A DNA stretch of 64,000 nucleotides from JBFMAI01 sp040755725 (GCA_040755725.1 JBFMAI010000039.1:62001-126000), one strand, 5' to 3'. Positions 9,258 through 18,337 are shown, numbered from the stretch's first letter. Notes: generated from the sequence alone by a model not told the origin. A program made the numbers and translations.

Positions 9258-9415
9258 GACCGCCGGAGGCGGCGATGCCGGTCACGGTCCCCCGAGCAGG
9301 TGAGGACGCCCGCTCCCCCACCGACGGGACGCCGATGCTCCCCACGTCGGGCCGGGTCGCGCCAACATCCGGAATCCCTCCCAACCCGATCGGTGCCCAC
9401 CCCGCGGCGCGCCAA

Positions 9416-9721
9416 CTACGCCTGGAGATCCAGCCCGCCGGCGCGCTGAGCGCCGCCGTCATCCATCGCGTCCGCCGACTCGTCCGGCTTGGCGGGCTCC
9501 TCGAACGGGCGGCCCTGGCTGCCGGTGCCCTCGGCGTCGGAATAGACCTGGCTGTCGCGGTCGGATTCCTCGATGACATTCTGGAGGCTCTCGGCAAACG
9601 GCTGCGTGCCCGCGCGTTCGGCCTGCGCGTCCGCTTCACGCTGCTTGTCGACGGCGGCCTTGGACTGCGACCCCTGCGTCTGGATGATCGAGCCGAGCCA
9701 ATTGGGCGGGATGGTGGACAC
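9416..9721 (-). CDS. Small hydrophilic protein downstream of fliA, unknown function
   Basis: About 101 residues from a GTG at 9721, chosen because AGGA lies about ten bases upstream; an in-frame start at 9766 is the alternative. The N-terminal half has IPPNWLGSIIQTQGSQSKAA and then a charged helix-forming stretch rich in Lys, Gln, Arg, Glu and Ala. The C-terminal half is acidic and probably disordered. No membrane segment is present. It is the last gene of the minus-strand flagellar block, 99 bases after fliA. I do not recognise a family with a known role; a flagellar or FliA-related function is inferred only from position. Confidence 0.55.
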   Translation of the reverse strand: MSTIPPNWLGSIIQTQGSQSKAAVDKQREADAQAERAGTQPFAESLQNVIEESDRDSQVYSDAEGTGSQGRPFEEPAKPDESADAMDDGGAQRAGGLDLQA

Positions 9722-9820
9722 CGTCACGGTCCTGGCAAACAAGCCGTCGCGGACACAGCCCGTCACGCGCGGGTCTGACCACCGGGCCCCGCCCCCGCGT
9801 GCGCGGCTCGGACCGGCGAG

Positions 9821-10666
9821 CTACGTCGTTTCGGCGACGAGTTCGCGGCGGCGGGCCTGAAGCTGCTCACGCAGGCGGCCCAGTATCGCCGAGTGCATCT
9901 GGCTGACGCGCGACTCCGACAGGTCGAGCGTCTGGCCGATCTGCTTCATGGTCATCTGCTCGTAGTAGTACAGCACGACGATCAGCCGTTCGGCGCGGTT
10001 CAGGCCGCGCGTCACGAGGTCCTTGATGTCTTGCTTCTGGGCCTCGATGACGGGGTCGCTGCCGCGGTCGTCGGGCAACACGTCAATCTCGAACACATCA
10101 CGCAGCGAATCCGGGTCGCTGTACTTGCGGGACAGCGAAATGAGCGACACGGCGCTGGCGTCGCGCAGCAGCTTCTGAAACTGCGTCTTGGACATGTTGA
10201 GCCGCCGGGCGATCTCGTCGTCGTGCGGCACGCGGCCGAGCTCCATCTCCAGGGCACGGGTCGCGTCAGCCAGTTTGTGGGCCCGGTGTCGGACGAGCCG
10301 CGGCACCCAATCCATATTGCGGAGCTCGTCGAGGATGGCCCCGCGGATGCGCGGCGCGCAGTACGTCTCGAACTTCACGCCGCGCCCCAGGTCAAAGGCG
10401 TCAATCGCATCCAACAGCCCGAAGATGCCGGCACTCATCAGGTCGTCCACGTCCACTTCGTCGGGCAGCTTCGCGCCGATTCGTTCGGCGGTGTAGCGGA
10501 CGAGGTAGAGGTAATGTTCCAACAGGCTGTTGCGGAGATCCTTGTCGCCGGTGGCACGAAACTCACGCCAGGCGGCGTCGAGGCTGTCCTTGTCGGGGAA
10601 TGAGCGGGTCGGGTGGTCGCGGCTGACGCGGCGCAGGCGACCGGCGGAGAGCTTGCCACGGGCCAT
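9821..10666 (-). CDS. fliA: Flagellar sigma factor FliA (sigma-28)
   Basis: 281 residues, close to the usual FliA/WhiG length. Region 2 is well conserved (DLMSAGIFGLLDAIDAFD, then FETYCAPRIRGAILDELR, the hallmark of sigma-28 factors). Region 3 follows with VRHRAHKLADA. Region 4 holds the helix-turn-helix QIGQTLDLSESRVSQMHSAIL. It directs RNA polymerase to late flagellar promoters such as filament and chemotaxis genes, none of which lie here. The start follows the stop of the small membrane protein gene by three bases, so it is translated from the flagellar polycistron. No anti-sigma FlgM gene was found in the window. Confidence 0.96.
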   Translation of the reverse strand: MARGKLSAGRLRRVSRDHPTRSFPDKDSLDAAWREFRATGDKDLRNSLLEHYLYLVRYTAERIGAKLPDEVDVDDLMSAGIFGLLDAIDAFDLGRGVKFETYCAPRIRGAILDELRNMDWVPRLVRHRAHKLADATRALEMELGRVPHDDEIARRLNMSKTQFQKLLRDASAVSLISLSRKYSDPDSLRDVFEIDVLPDDRGSDPVIEAQKQDIKDLVTRGLNRAERLIVVLYYYEQMTMKQIGQTLDLSESRVSQMHSAILGRLREQLQARRRELVAETT

Positions 10667-10669
10667 CTT

Positions 10670-10966
10670 CTATTCCACCTCGGTTGGTTTCGCGGGCTCG
10701 CCAGGGGCTTCGGGACCCGCCGCGCCCGTCAACGCAGCGACGGCGGCCAGGTGGGCACGGTCGATCTGGAGCTTCTTACGCTGGAAGTGGTCCCGCAGAA
10801 TGGCCTTGGCCGCCCAGCCGCCGAACTGCCCCACCGCCGCCCCCGCCACCATCGCCAGCAGGGCCCGGGTGAGGGTGAGGACGGCGGAGTTGCCGGCGTG
10901 GAGACCAGCGACGATCGCCACGGCGAAAGCCAGCAAACCGATTTGTGCTCCGAGGGACCGGACCAT
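10670..10966 (-). CDS. Small two-helix membrane protein between flhG and fliA
   Basis: 98 residues from the ATG at 10966, which has GGAAG just upstream. Two hydrophobic helices (about residues 5-22 and 29-53) are followed by a basic segment ILRDHFQRKKLQIDRAH and a short Ala/Pro-rich tail. It lies 53 bases after flhG and three bases before fliA, clearly part of the same transcript. Small membrane proteins at this place occur in other planctomycetal flagellar clusters as hypotheticals, as far as I recall. No function can be assigned. Confidence 0.7.
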   Translation of the reverse strand: MVRSLGAQIGLLAFAVAIVAGLHAGNSAVLTLTRALLAMVAGAAVGQFGGWAAKAILRDHFQRKKLQIDRAHLAAVAALTGAAGPEAPGEPAKPTEVE

Positions 10967-11019
10967 GTTGACTTCCGTGTCTCCTATCGGCCCCACGTCA
11001 CACATCCTTGTGGGCGCGC

Positions 11020-11865
11020 TCAGAGGAACAAGCCCGCGACCCGGGACCATAGGCTGCCGCCGGCGGTGGTCTCCGGGCGTGACGGGTCGAGTTCGTCACA
11101 AATCCTTTTCATTGCGGCAGTTGCGGCGCAGTGCGGGTGTCGTTGGCATACCGGGGCGCGACGGCGAACCGCCTCCGGTACGTGGTGATCCAGCGGAATG
11201 AAGCCGAGCGATTCCACCGATAGTCCGAGAAAGTCACGCGCCACGCGCGCCAGGCGCCGCGCCACCTGAGCGGCTTCGGACTTCGAGTGCGCCATGTTCA
11301 CGACGACCGCCGCGCGACCCGCGAAACCGACGCTGCACAGCAGTTTCAGCGTGGCGTAGCCGTCGGCCACCGCCGTCGGTTCCGGCGTTGTGGTCAGCAG
11401 GACGAGGTCGCCGGCCAGCGCGAGGCGGGCCAGCGCAGCGTTGAAGCCGGCGCCGCAATCCACCAACAGCACGTCGCAGGCCCGTTTCAGCTCATGCACC
11501 GCCCGGGAGTAAGCATCTTCGTCGTAAGTATCGCCGTTGTGCCGCGCGGCCCCCGACACGCCGCAGACCAATCGCAGTCCCCCGGGCGCCGGCGCGCAGA
11601 CCTCGTCCACGGCCCGGCGGCCGGACAACAAGTCGGCGAAGTCGCCGCGCGGCGTGACATTGAGCAGGATGTCCGCGTTAGCCAGATCGAAGTCGGCGTC
11701 GAGGAGGATCGTGCGTACGCCGCGGCGTTGCAGGAGGAGGCCGATGTTAAGCGCGAGGTTGGTCTTGCCGACGCCGCCCTTGCCACTGACGATCGTGACA
11801 ACAGTCCCCCTGGAGTGCTTCGTCTCCGCCTTCCGTCGGGGCTGGTGCTCCGAGACACGCGGCAT
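11020..11865 (-). CDS. flhG: Flagellar number regulator FlhG (FleN/YlxH), MinD-like ATPase
   Basis: 281 residues. The deviant Walker A motif SGKGGVGKTNLALN and the switch region DADFDLANADILL identify the MinD/ParA superfamily, and the position directly after flhF identifies FlhG. The A-prime aspartate lies in LLVDCGAGF. FlhG controls flagellar number with FlhF and stimulates the FlhF GTPase through an N-terminal DQAxxL motif. That motif is not evident in the basic N-terminus here (MPRVSEHQPRRKAE). A C-terminal amphipathic stretch GSLWSRVAGLFL could be a membrane-targeting helix as in MinD. It starts 21 bases after the flhF stop. Confidence 0.93.
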   Translation of the reverse strand: MPRVSEHQPRRKAETKHSRGTVVTIVSGKGGVGKTNLALNIGLLLQRRGVRTILLDADFDLANADILLNVTPRGDFADLLSGRRAVDEVCAPAPGGLRLVCGVSGAARHNGDTYDEDAYSRAVHELKRACDVLLVDCGAGFNAALARLALAGDLVLLTTTPEPTAVADGYATLKLLCSVGFAGRAAVVVNMAHSKSEAAQVARRLARVARDFLGLSVESLGFIPLDHHVPEAVRRRAPVCQRHPHCAATAAMKRICDELDPSRPETTAGGSLWSRVAGLFL

Positions 11866-11886
11866 CGGACGACCACGCCCCTCGGC

Positions 11887-13014
11887 CTAGCCATCCGCGG
11901 GACAGATTAACGCGGCCAGCCGCGCGCCGCAAGCCTCCTCCAGGTCATTGGGTACATTCTGTCCTGTGGAGAAATAAGATGGGGGCAGGTTCAGACGCTG
12001 GACGACGTTGAGGATGACGCCGAAGCCGACGGCATCGTCCAGTCGGGTGAGCAACACGCGGGCGGGCCCCAGGGGGGCGAAGCTCTGGGCCACACGGGCC
12101 TGGACCTCCGGCGTCAGCGACGCAGGCATGACCAGGTGGATTTCGTCGGGTCGGACCGCACGCAAGAGGCTGGCCAGGCGGGCAAACCGGGCCTGATCGC
12201 GGAGGCCGACGCCGACGGTGTCAATCAGTAACAAGTCGATGTCGCCGGCCGCCGCGAGGCATTGTTTCGCTTCCGAAAGCGTTTGCGCCGTGTGCAGTGG
12301 GATTTCCAGGATGTCGGCGTAGCGGCGCAGTTGTTCGTGAGACGCGAGGCGGTGAAGATCGAGCGAGAGTAGCGCGACACGCCTCTCTTGCCGCAGCTTG
12401 AAATGGGCCGCGAGCTTGGCCAGGGCGGTCGTCTTGCCCGCCCCGGGCGGACCGATCAGAGCGACGCGACGGGCGGCCCCCTCCGCCAGTTGCACCCCTC
12501 CGGCCTCGGGCAACATGCCGGCGATGTAGTCGCGCAAGGCCTGCCGCAGGGCCGCCGTGTCATCCCCGGCAGTCGGTGAGACGCGGGCCGCCGCCTGCCG
12601 CACGAGGTGAGCAGCCAGGTCCGCGGCCACCTCATTCTCGACAAGCCGCACATAGAGGGGGTACAGCGGCTGCGGCACACGTGCGGACGGCGAGCCGGCC
12701 GGCTCTTCCCCACCGGCGGCGCCGCCGGCGGGGGGCAAGCCGTCCGTGGCCCCCTGTTCGCTGCCGGCACGCCGTTCGGCCGTTGATGCACGACCCGTGG
12801 CCCCCGCCGTGGCGCGCAGTCGCGGGGCCGGACTGGCCAACCCGGGCGGGGCCGCGGAAATCTCTACGCGCGGTCGGCGGGTGAGCCGGCCCAGACCCGT
12901 GCCGGAGACCCAGCGCGTGCCGAGAATGACCGCGTCGGGACCGAGCTCCCGCTTCACGAGCTCGAGCGCTTCACGCGTGGACGGGGCTCGGAACGTTCGC
13001 ACGTTGGAACTCAA
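11887..13014 (-). CDS. flhF: Flagellar SRP-like GTPase FlhF
   Basis: 375 residues. The conserved N-terminus VRTFRAPSTREALELVKRELGPDAVIL is typical of FlhF, followed by a low-complexity basic/Pro linker and the SRP-type NG domain. G1 is GPPGAGKTT, G3 is IDTVGVG where most family members have DTAGR, and G4 is LTRLDD. FlhF places the flagellar base at its cell location. The start lies inside the 3' end of flhA; a GTG at 13002 would be a slightly shorter alternative, and both overlap flhA. Confidence 0.94.
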   Translation of the reverse strand: MSSNVRTFRAPSTREALELVKRELGPDAVILGTRWVSGTGLGRLTRRPRVEISAAPPGLASPAPRLRATAGATGRASTAERRAGSEQGATDGLPPAGGAAGGEEPAGSPSARVPQPLYPLYVRLVENEVAADLAAHLVRQAAARVSPTAGDDTAALRQALRDYIAGMLPEAGGVQLAEGAARRVALIGPPGAGKTTALAKLAAHFKLRQERRVALLSLDLHRLASHEQLRRYADILEIPLHTAQTLSEAKQCLAAAGDIDLLLIDTVGVGLRDQARFARLASLLRAVRPDEIHLVMPASLTPEVQARVAQSFAPLGPARVLLTRLDDAVGFGVILNVVQRLNLPPSYFSTGQNVPNDLEEACGARLAALICPADG

Positions 13015-15094
13015 TGCTCACAACTCCGTGGGCTTGGACATCGACGCCGCGGACGATCTCGTTCAGGGCCAGCACTGGCGTCTGCGGCAGCAGGGGTTCG
13101 ATGATCCGCCGGGTCCAAAGGCGGACCTGCGGCGAACAGAGGACGACGACGGGGGCGCCGGCCGCCTGTCCCGACGCCGCTTCGACCTGTTTGCGGGTCT
13201 TGAGGGCCAATTCGGTCTGCCGATCGGGCGGCACGGCCAGCGTGGTGCTGTGTTCAAGCCGCTGGATGTTCGCCACGAGATAGTCTTCGGTGGCGGGGTC
13301 CAGCGTCACGGCGTGGATGACGCCCGCGTGGTCCTTGTACTGGGCGCAGATGGTCCGGGCCAGGGCGTTGCGGGCGTACTCGGTCAACACCTCGAGGTCC
13401 TTGGTCTTGGGCGCGTAGTCGCCGAGAGTTTCCAATATGGTCTCGAGGTCACGAATCGGGACGCGCTCGCGCAGCAGGTTCTGGAGCACTTTCTGGACTT
13501 CGCCGGTCTTGAGCTGGTTGGGGATGACCTCGTCCACCAGGCCGGCGTTGCGCTGCTTGAGGTTGTCCAGCAGCTTCTGCGTGTCGGCCCGCGTGAGCAG
13601 GTCGGCCGCGTGCCGCTTGATGATCTCCGTCAGGTGCGTGGCCAGGACGCCCGTGGGCTCGACGACGGTGTATTGGAGCCGTTCGGCGTTCTCGCGTTCG
13701 CCGGGGGACAGCCACCACGCGCGCAGGCCGAAGGCGGGCTCGCGCACCTCGATCCCGTGCAGGGGCTGGGCGGCCAGGCCGGAGTCGATGGCCAGGAGCT
13801 GGTCGGGGTGCAGTTCGTCGCGGGTGATCTCCTGCCCGCGCAGCAGGACGACGTACTGGTTGGGCTGGTACGTGGCGTTGTCGCGGATGCGGATCGGCGG
13901 GACGACCAGCCCCAGGTCGAGCGCGATCTGCTTGCGCAGGCCCGCGATGCGGTCGAGCATGTCGCCGCCGCGGGTCCGGTCGATCAACCGCACGAGCCCC
14001 AGGCCGACCTGGAGTTCCAGGGGATCGACGGTCAGTTGTGTCTCGATCTTCTCGGGCTTGGCGCGCTCGCGCGAGCGTTCATCGGCGATCTTCTTCAGCG
14101 CGGCCGATGCGTGGGAGCGGCGGAGGACCCACGCCAATCCCCCGCAGCCCGCCGCCAGCGTCAACAGCGGTATGGTCGGCAGCGGTGTGAACATGAGAAC
14201 GCCGAGGAACGCGGCCACGACGACCAGGGCGATGGGTTTCGCCAGGAGCTGGCCGAGGACTTCCTCGCCAAGGTTGGTCTGGCCGGTGCTGCGGGTGACG
14301 AGCATGCCGGCGGCGACGGAAACGATGAAGGCGGGGATCTGGCTGGCCAGGCCGTCGCCGATCGTCAGCTTGGTGTAGATTTCGAGGGACTGCATGAGCG
14401 TCAGGCCGCCTTCGACCATGCCGACGTACAGCCCGCCGATGATGTTCACGAACGTGATGATGATGCCCGCGATGGCGTCGCCGCGGACGAACTTGCTGGC
14501 CCCGTCCATCGCCCCGTAGAAGTCGGCCTCGCGGCTGATTTCGGTGCGGCGGCGGCGGGCCTCGGACTCGTCGATGATGCCGGCGTTGAGGTCGGCGTCG
14601 ATGGCCATCTGCTTGCCGGGCATGCCGTCGAGGGTGAACCGCGCGGCCACCTCGGCAATGCGCGTCGCGCCCTTGGTAATGACCACGAATTGGATGATCG
14701 TGATGATGAGGAAGATGATGACGCCGACGGCCAGCGAGTTGGCCGCGACAAAGAGACCGAAGGCCTCGATGACGCGCCCGGCGGCGGCGGTGCCCTGCGA
14801 CCCGTTGGAGAGAATCAGCCGGGTGGTGGCGGTGTTCAGCACCAGCCGGAACAGGGTCATGGCCAGCAGCAGCGAAGGGAAGCTGGAGAACTCCAGCGGG
14901 CCCCGCAGATACATCACGGTCATGAGGATGATCGTGGTGAGCAGGACGTTGACGAGCAGCAGCAGGTCCATCGCCGCCGTCGGCAGCGGGATGAGGATCA
15001 CGAAGATCAGGGCCGCGGCACAGGCCGGGAACAGCAGCCCGCGATGCTGGACGAGGAAGCGCGTGACACGGTTGTCGTGCAGCCTCTCTAGCAT
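12971..15094 (-). CDS. flhA: Flagellar export gate protein FlhA
   Basis: 707 residues, a normal length. Eight hydrophobic helices fill roughly the first 330 residues, including MDLLLLVNVLLTTIILMTV and the conserved cytoplasmic loop FTLDGMPGKQMAIDADLNAG (the FHIPEP region). The C-terminal cytoplasmic domain runs from about 360, with YVVLLRGQEITRDELHPD and the family segment EPTGVLATHLTEIIKRH. It forms the export gate and docks chaperone-substrate complexes. The 3' end overlaps flhF by 44 bases. Confidence 0.97.
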   Translation of the reverse strand: MLERLHDNRVTRFLVQHRGLLFPACAAALIFVILIPLPTAAMDLLLLVNVLLTTIILMTVMYLRGPLEFSSFPSLLLAMTLFRLVLNTATTRLILSNGSQGTAAAGRVIEAFGLFVAANSLAVGVIIFLIITIIQFVVITKGATRIAEVAARFTLDGMPGKQMAIDADLNAGIIDESEARRRRTEISREADFYGAMDGASKFVRGDAIAGIIITFVNIIGGLYVGMVEGGLTLMQSLEIYTKLTIGDGLASQIPAFIVSVAAGMLVTRSTGQTNLGEEVLGQLLAKPIALVVVAAFLGVLMFTPLPTIPLLTLAAGCGGLAWVLRRSHASAALKKIADERSRERAKPEKIETQLTVDPLELQVGLGLVRLIDRTRGGDMLDRIAGLRKQIALDLGLVVPPIRIRDNATYQPNQYVVLLRGQEITRDELHPDQLLAIDSGLAAQPLHGIEVREPAFGLRAWWLSPGERENAERLQYTVVEPTGVLATHLTEIIKRHAADLLTRADTQKLLDNLKQRNAGLVDEVIPNQLKTGEVQKVLQNLLRERVPIRDLETILETLGDYAPKTKDLEVLTEYARNALARTICAQYKDHAGVIHAVTLDPATEDYLVANIQRLEHSTTLAVPPDRQTELALKTRKQVEAASGQAAGAPVVVLCSPQVRLWTRRIIEPLLPQTPVLALNEIVRGVDVQAHGVVSIEFQRANVPSPVHA

Positions 15095-15113
15095 CGATCA
15101 CCCTCCGCCCGGT

Positions 15114-16175
15114 TCATCCGACGGCCCTCCCCGAAAGCTGGTAGACGTAGGCCAGAATCTCGGCCACGGCCCGGTAGAACGGCGGTGGCACCTCCTGCCC
15201 CACCTCCACGCCGTAGTACAACGCCCGCGCCAGCGGCGGCCGCTGCACGACCGGGACGCCGTGTTGTTGCGCCAACTGCCGGATGCGCTCGGCGAGGAAA
15301 TCGAGACCCTTGGCGGTGAGGCGGGGCGCGGTCATCGTGTCCGGCTCGTAGCGCAACGCAACCGCGTAGTGGGTGGGGTTGGTCACGACGACGTCGGCCC
15401 GCGGCACCTCGGCCTGGATGCGCTGCATGGCCAGGCGCATTTGCAGTTGCCGGCGACGCTGCTTGATGAGCGGGTCGCCCTCCATGCGCTTGAGTTCGTC
15501 GCGGACCTCTTGCCGGGTCATGCGGAGCTGGCGCTCGAGCCGCCAGCGCTGAACGAGGTAATCGACGAGCCCGAGAACCAGCAGGACGGCGCCGAGGCGT
15601 AGCGCCAGGTTGAAGATGAGGTCCGTGCTGAGCCCCAGCACGCCGCCCGGGTGCAACGCCCCCGTCGCCAGCACCTGGCGAATTTCACCGGCGATGGTCA
15701 GGTAGGCCACGCCCGCGATAATGCTCATCTTGAGCAGGCCCTGAACGAGACGGTTCAGCGCTTCGGCGGACACGAGGCGGCGAAACCCGGCCACGGGATC
15801 GAGGCGGTCGGGCTTAAAGCCGATCTTCTTCCAGCTCACCAGGAGGCCGGACTGCGCCATCGCGCCCGCCGCCGTCAGAACCAGCAGCAGGCCGAGAAAC
15901 GGCAGGAGGATTTCGGCGGCGGCGCGGCCGACCTGAACACACCAGGGAAGCAGACCGGTGGGGCGCACGTCCGGCGGCTCGCCGAGGGCCCGCGTCATGC
16001 CGAGCATCTGACTCAGCATGGGGTGACCCAACGCCTTCAACAGGAGTATGCCGCCCAGCAGCACCACCGCCGCGGTGAGGTCCGCGCTGCGGGCGATTTG
16101 GCCCTGTTCGCGCGCTTCCTCGCGGCGGCGTACGGTGGGCTGTTCGGTTTTGTCGCCGGCGTCGTCCTGCGCCAT
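15114..16175 (-). CDS. flhB: Flagellar export switch protein FlhB
   Basis: 353 residues. The N-terminus has the usual DKTEQPT motif and four hydrophobic helices follow. The autocleavage site NPTH is present (Asn266) in VVVTNPTHYAVALRYE, so substrate-specificity switching from rod/hook to filament should operate together with FliK. The C-terminal export domain is complete. The gene lies 17 bases after fliR and 19 bases before flhA, as in most fliR-flhB-flhA clusters. Confidence 0.97.
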   Translation of the reverse strand: MAQDDAGDKTEQPTVRRREEAREQGQIARSADLTAAVVLLGGILLLKALGHPMLSQMLGMTRALGEPPDVRPTGLLPWCVQVGRAAAEILLPFLGLLLVLTAAGAMAQSGLLVSWKKIGFKPDRLDPVAGFRRLVSAEALNRLVQGLLKMSIIAGVAYLTIAGEIRQVLATGALHPGGVLGLSTDLIFNLALRLGAVLLVLGLVDYLVQRWRLERQLRMTRQEVRDELKRMEGDPLIKQRRRQLQMRLAMQRIQAEVPRADVVVTNPTHYAVALRYEPDTMTAPRLTAKGLDFLAERIRQLAQQHGVPVVQRPPLARALYYGVEVGQEVPPPFYRAVAEILAYVYQLSGRAVG

Positions 16176-16192
16176 GGGAGCGGGGTCTCCTG

Positions 16193-16972
16193 TCAGCCGG
16201 GGCCGATGAGCTCACCGAGCCAGCGGTACACGTGTTCGAGGGCGCTCAGCCACGCGTCCGTGGCAGAGGGCAGCGCCGCGGCCAGCACGAGGAATGCGAC
16301 CAGGGATTTCACCGAGAAGCCGACGGCGATGATGTTCAGTTGGGGCAGCGTGCGCGAGATGAAACCTAGCGCCACGTTGACGAGGAACAGCGCCAGCAAC
16401 GCCGGGGCGGTGACGCGCAGGGCCACTTGACCGCTCAGGTCCAGGACTCGGCACAGGAGTTCGCTGCCTGCCGTGCCGGTCGCCACCGTGGCCAATAGCG
16501 GGATGGACTCGAAAGTGTCGAGGCACGCGGCGAGCAGCGCGCGGTGCCCGCCGATCACGAGGTAGATCACAACGGCGAATTGCACCTGGAAGACGCCGAC
16601 GACGGTCTGCTCCTGCTCGGTGTTGGGATCGACGAGCTGGCCAAAGGCCAAGCCGGCCTCCTGGGCCACGAGCTGACCGCCGACTTCGAGCCCGACGAAG
16701 CACGCCGCCGTCAGCAGACCGAGCAGCGCGCCGAGCAGCACCTCGCCGCCCAGGGCCAGCAGCACGCCGAGCGGCGTGTCGGGCGCGTCGGCGGGCAGGT
16801 GGACGAGCGGGGTGATCATGGCGGCCAGTCCGAGGATGAGCAGCGCGCGGAGTCGCGCGGGAATCGCCATCGCCCCGAGGACCGGCTGCCACATCAGCAG
16901 GCCCCCCAGTCGCGCCGCGACCAGGGCGAAGACCGGCAGCTTGAGATAGCCGGCGATCAGCTCGGCGGGCAC
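16193..16972 (-). CDS. fliR: Flagellar export gate protein FliR
   Basis: 259 residues with about six hydrophobic helices, including the early segment FALVAARLGGLLMWQPVLG and the later ALLALFLVNVALGFISRTLPQLNI, which is the most conserved part of FliR/SctT. It forms the export gate ring with FliP and FliQ. It is preceded by a 171-base gap to fliQ that contains an inverted repeat rather than another gene. Confidence 0.95.
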   Translation of the reverse strand: MPAELIAGYLKLPVFALVAARLGGLLMWQPVLGAMAIPARLRALLILGLAAMITPLVHLPADAPDTPLGVLLALGGEVLLGALLGLLTAACFVGLEVGGQLVAQEAGLAFGQLVDPNTEQEQTVVGVFQVQFAVVIYLVIGGHRALLAACLDTFESIPLLATVATGTAGSELLCRVLDLSGQVALRVTAPALLALFLVNVALGFISRTLPQLNIIAVGFSVKSLVAFLVLAAALPSATDAWLSALEHVYRWLGELIGPG

Positions 16973-17039
16973 GGCAGCATCCTCACGTCAGGTCTGGTGT
17001 GTGGCGCCGCTCCCGGGGCCCGACCGGAGGCCGCACGGA

Positions 17040-17131
17040 GACGTGCAAAGTGCAAAGCGCGAAGTCGGCGCTGTGCGCCGCGCCGACCAGTACGGCGCGT
17101 GCCGTTACGCACTTTGCACTCTGTACTCGGC
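17040..17131. repeat. Inverted repeat between fliQ and fliR
   Basis: The left arm contains GTGCAAAGTGCAAAGCGC (from about 17044) and the right arm CGCACTTTGCACTCTG (from about 17114). The arms are separated by GC-rich sequence that itself partly pairs. The element fills most of the 171-base fliQ-fliR gap and differs in sequence from the purine-rich family found at other flagellar junctions. Confidence 0.75.
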
Positions 17132-17143
17132 ACTGGGCAGTCC

Positions 17144-17398
17144 TCAGTAGCCCGCAAACAGCTCCTGCGAATACTCCAGTACGCGCTGGGCCAGCCACGG
17201 CACCAGGAAGACGGCGGCGGCCACCATGGCGACGATCTTTGGGACCATGCTCAAGGTCTGGTCTTGAATCTGCGTCACGGCCTGCACGAGGCTGATGACC
17301 AGACCCACGGCCAGCCCCACGGCCAGCACGGGGCCGGAAAGAAGCAACGCCGTCAGCAGCGCCTCGCGGCCCAGGTCCAAGGCCAGCGTCATGTCCAT
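17144..17398 (-). CDS. fliQ: Flagellar export gate protein FliQ
   Basis: 84 residues, close to the family length of about 89, with two hydrophobic helices and the conserved loop ISLVQAVTQIQDQTLSMVPK between them. Members of the FliPQR gate form the secretion pore in the inner membrane. It lies between fliP (51 bases upstream) and fliR on the same strand. Confidence 0.95.
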   Translation of the reverse strand: MDMTLALDLGREALLTALLLSGPVLAVGLAVGLVISLVQAVTQIQDQTLSMVPKIVAMVAAAVFLVPWLAQRVLEYSQELFAGY

Positions 17399-17449
17399 CG
17401 TCGCGTCTCCCTGTCGCGGCGGGCCGACGGTCCGGCGCGGCCGCCACCC

Positions 17450-18316
17450 TCAGCTCACACTGGCCATCAGGGCCCCGGCCACCAGGTGCCAACCGTCGGC
17501 CAGGACGAACAAGAGCAGCTTGAACGGAAGCGAGATCAACACCGGCGGCAGCATCATCATGCCCATCGACACCAGAACGGTGGCGATCACCATGTCGATG
17601 ACCAGAAACGGCAGGTAGATGCGAAAACCGAGCACGAAGGCCACCTTCAACTCGCTCAGGATGAACGCCGGCACCAAGGCGGTCATCGGCACATCGCGCT
17701 CGTCGATCACCTCCTCGGCGGCCACCGTCCGCTTCACGGCGTATTCGTACATCATGTAGACATCCGGCTCATTGCCGGCGGCCTTGATCTGCTCGAACAT
17801 GAAGCGGCGCAGCTCTCCGCCCGCCACGGCAATCGCGTCGAGCTGGTCCAGTTCCTCGTTGAGGTACGGTTTGATCGCGTGCTCGTGGATGCTCGACCAG
17901 GTGGGCGCCATGACGAGCAGCGTCAGAAACAGCGCCAAGCCCACGAGGATTTGCGAAGGCGGAAGCTGTTGCGTTCCCAGCGCTTGGCGCAGCAGCGTCA
18001 GGACCACCAGCATGCGCATGAAACACGTGGTCATGAGCAGAAGGCTGGGCGCCACCGTCAACAGCGTCAGCAAGACCAGGATTTGCAGCGAGTTGCTGAG
18101 GGCCTCGCGGCTGTTGGCCTTCGGCAGCCAGTGGCTCACGTCCGGGACGTACACCGGGGCGGCGGCCGTGCCCTCCGCCGGCGGCGGGTCCGCCGCTTGC
18201 CCCCACGCCGACGGGGTCAGGGCCAGCACGAACACCAGCAATCCCGCCGCGCCGCGCGGATTCAACCGCCGTGGCGGAGTGGGCCGGGCGCGCACTGTGA
18301 GGACCGCCGGAGTCAC
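17450..18316 (-). CDS. fliP: Flagellar export gate protein FliP
   Basis: 288 residues. A signal-like N-terminus (LLVFVLALTPSAWGQA) is followed by four conserved helices. Diagnostic segments are LLMTTCFMRMLVVLTLLRQALGTQQLPPSQILVGLALFLT and the C-terminal FRIYLPFLVIDMVIATVLVSMGMMMLPPVLISLPFKLLLFVLADGW, given here only by their ends: LLMTTCFMRMLVV and PFKLLLFVLADGW. FliP is the core of the export pore. The fliO gene lies upstream, separated by a repeat element. Confidence 0.97.
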   Translation of the reverse strand: MTPAVLTVRARPTPPRRLNPRGAAGLLVFVLALTPSAWGQAADPPPAEGTAAAPVYVPDVSHWLPKANSREALSNSLQILVLLTLLTVAPSLLLMTTCFMRMLVVLTLLRQALGTQQLPPSQILVGLALFLTLLVMAPTWSSIHEHAIKPYLNEELDQLDAIAVAGGELRRFMFEQIKAAGNEPDVYMMYEYAVKRTVAAEEVIDERDVPMTALVPAFILSELKVAFVLGFRIYLPFLVIDMVIATVLVSMGMMMLPPVLISLPFKLLLFVLADGWHLVAGALMASVS

Positions 18317-18337
18317 GGGCCACCTCGGAAGTCAATT

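Noticed and set aside
12746..15091. A 781-codon open frame on the plus strand opposite flhA
   Set aside because: It is antisense to a clearly conserved gene, has biased Asp/His/Arg/Gly composition typical of reversed high-GC codons and matches no family.
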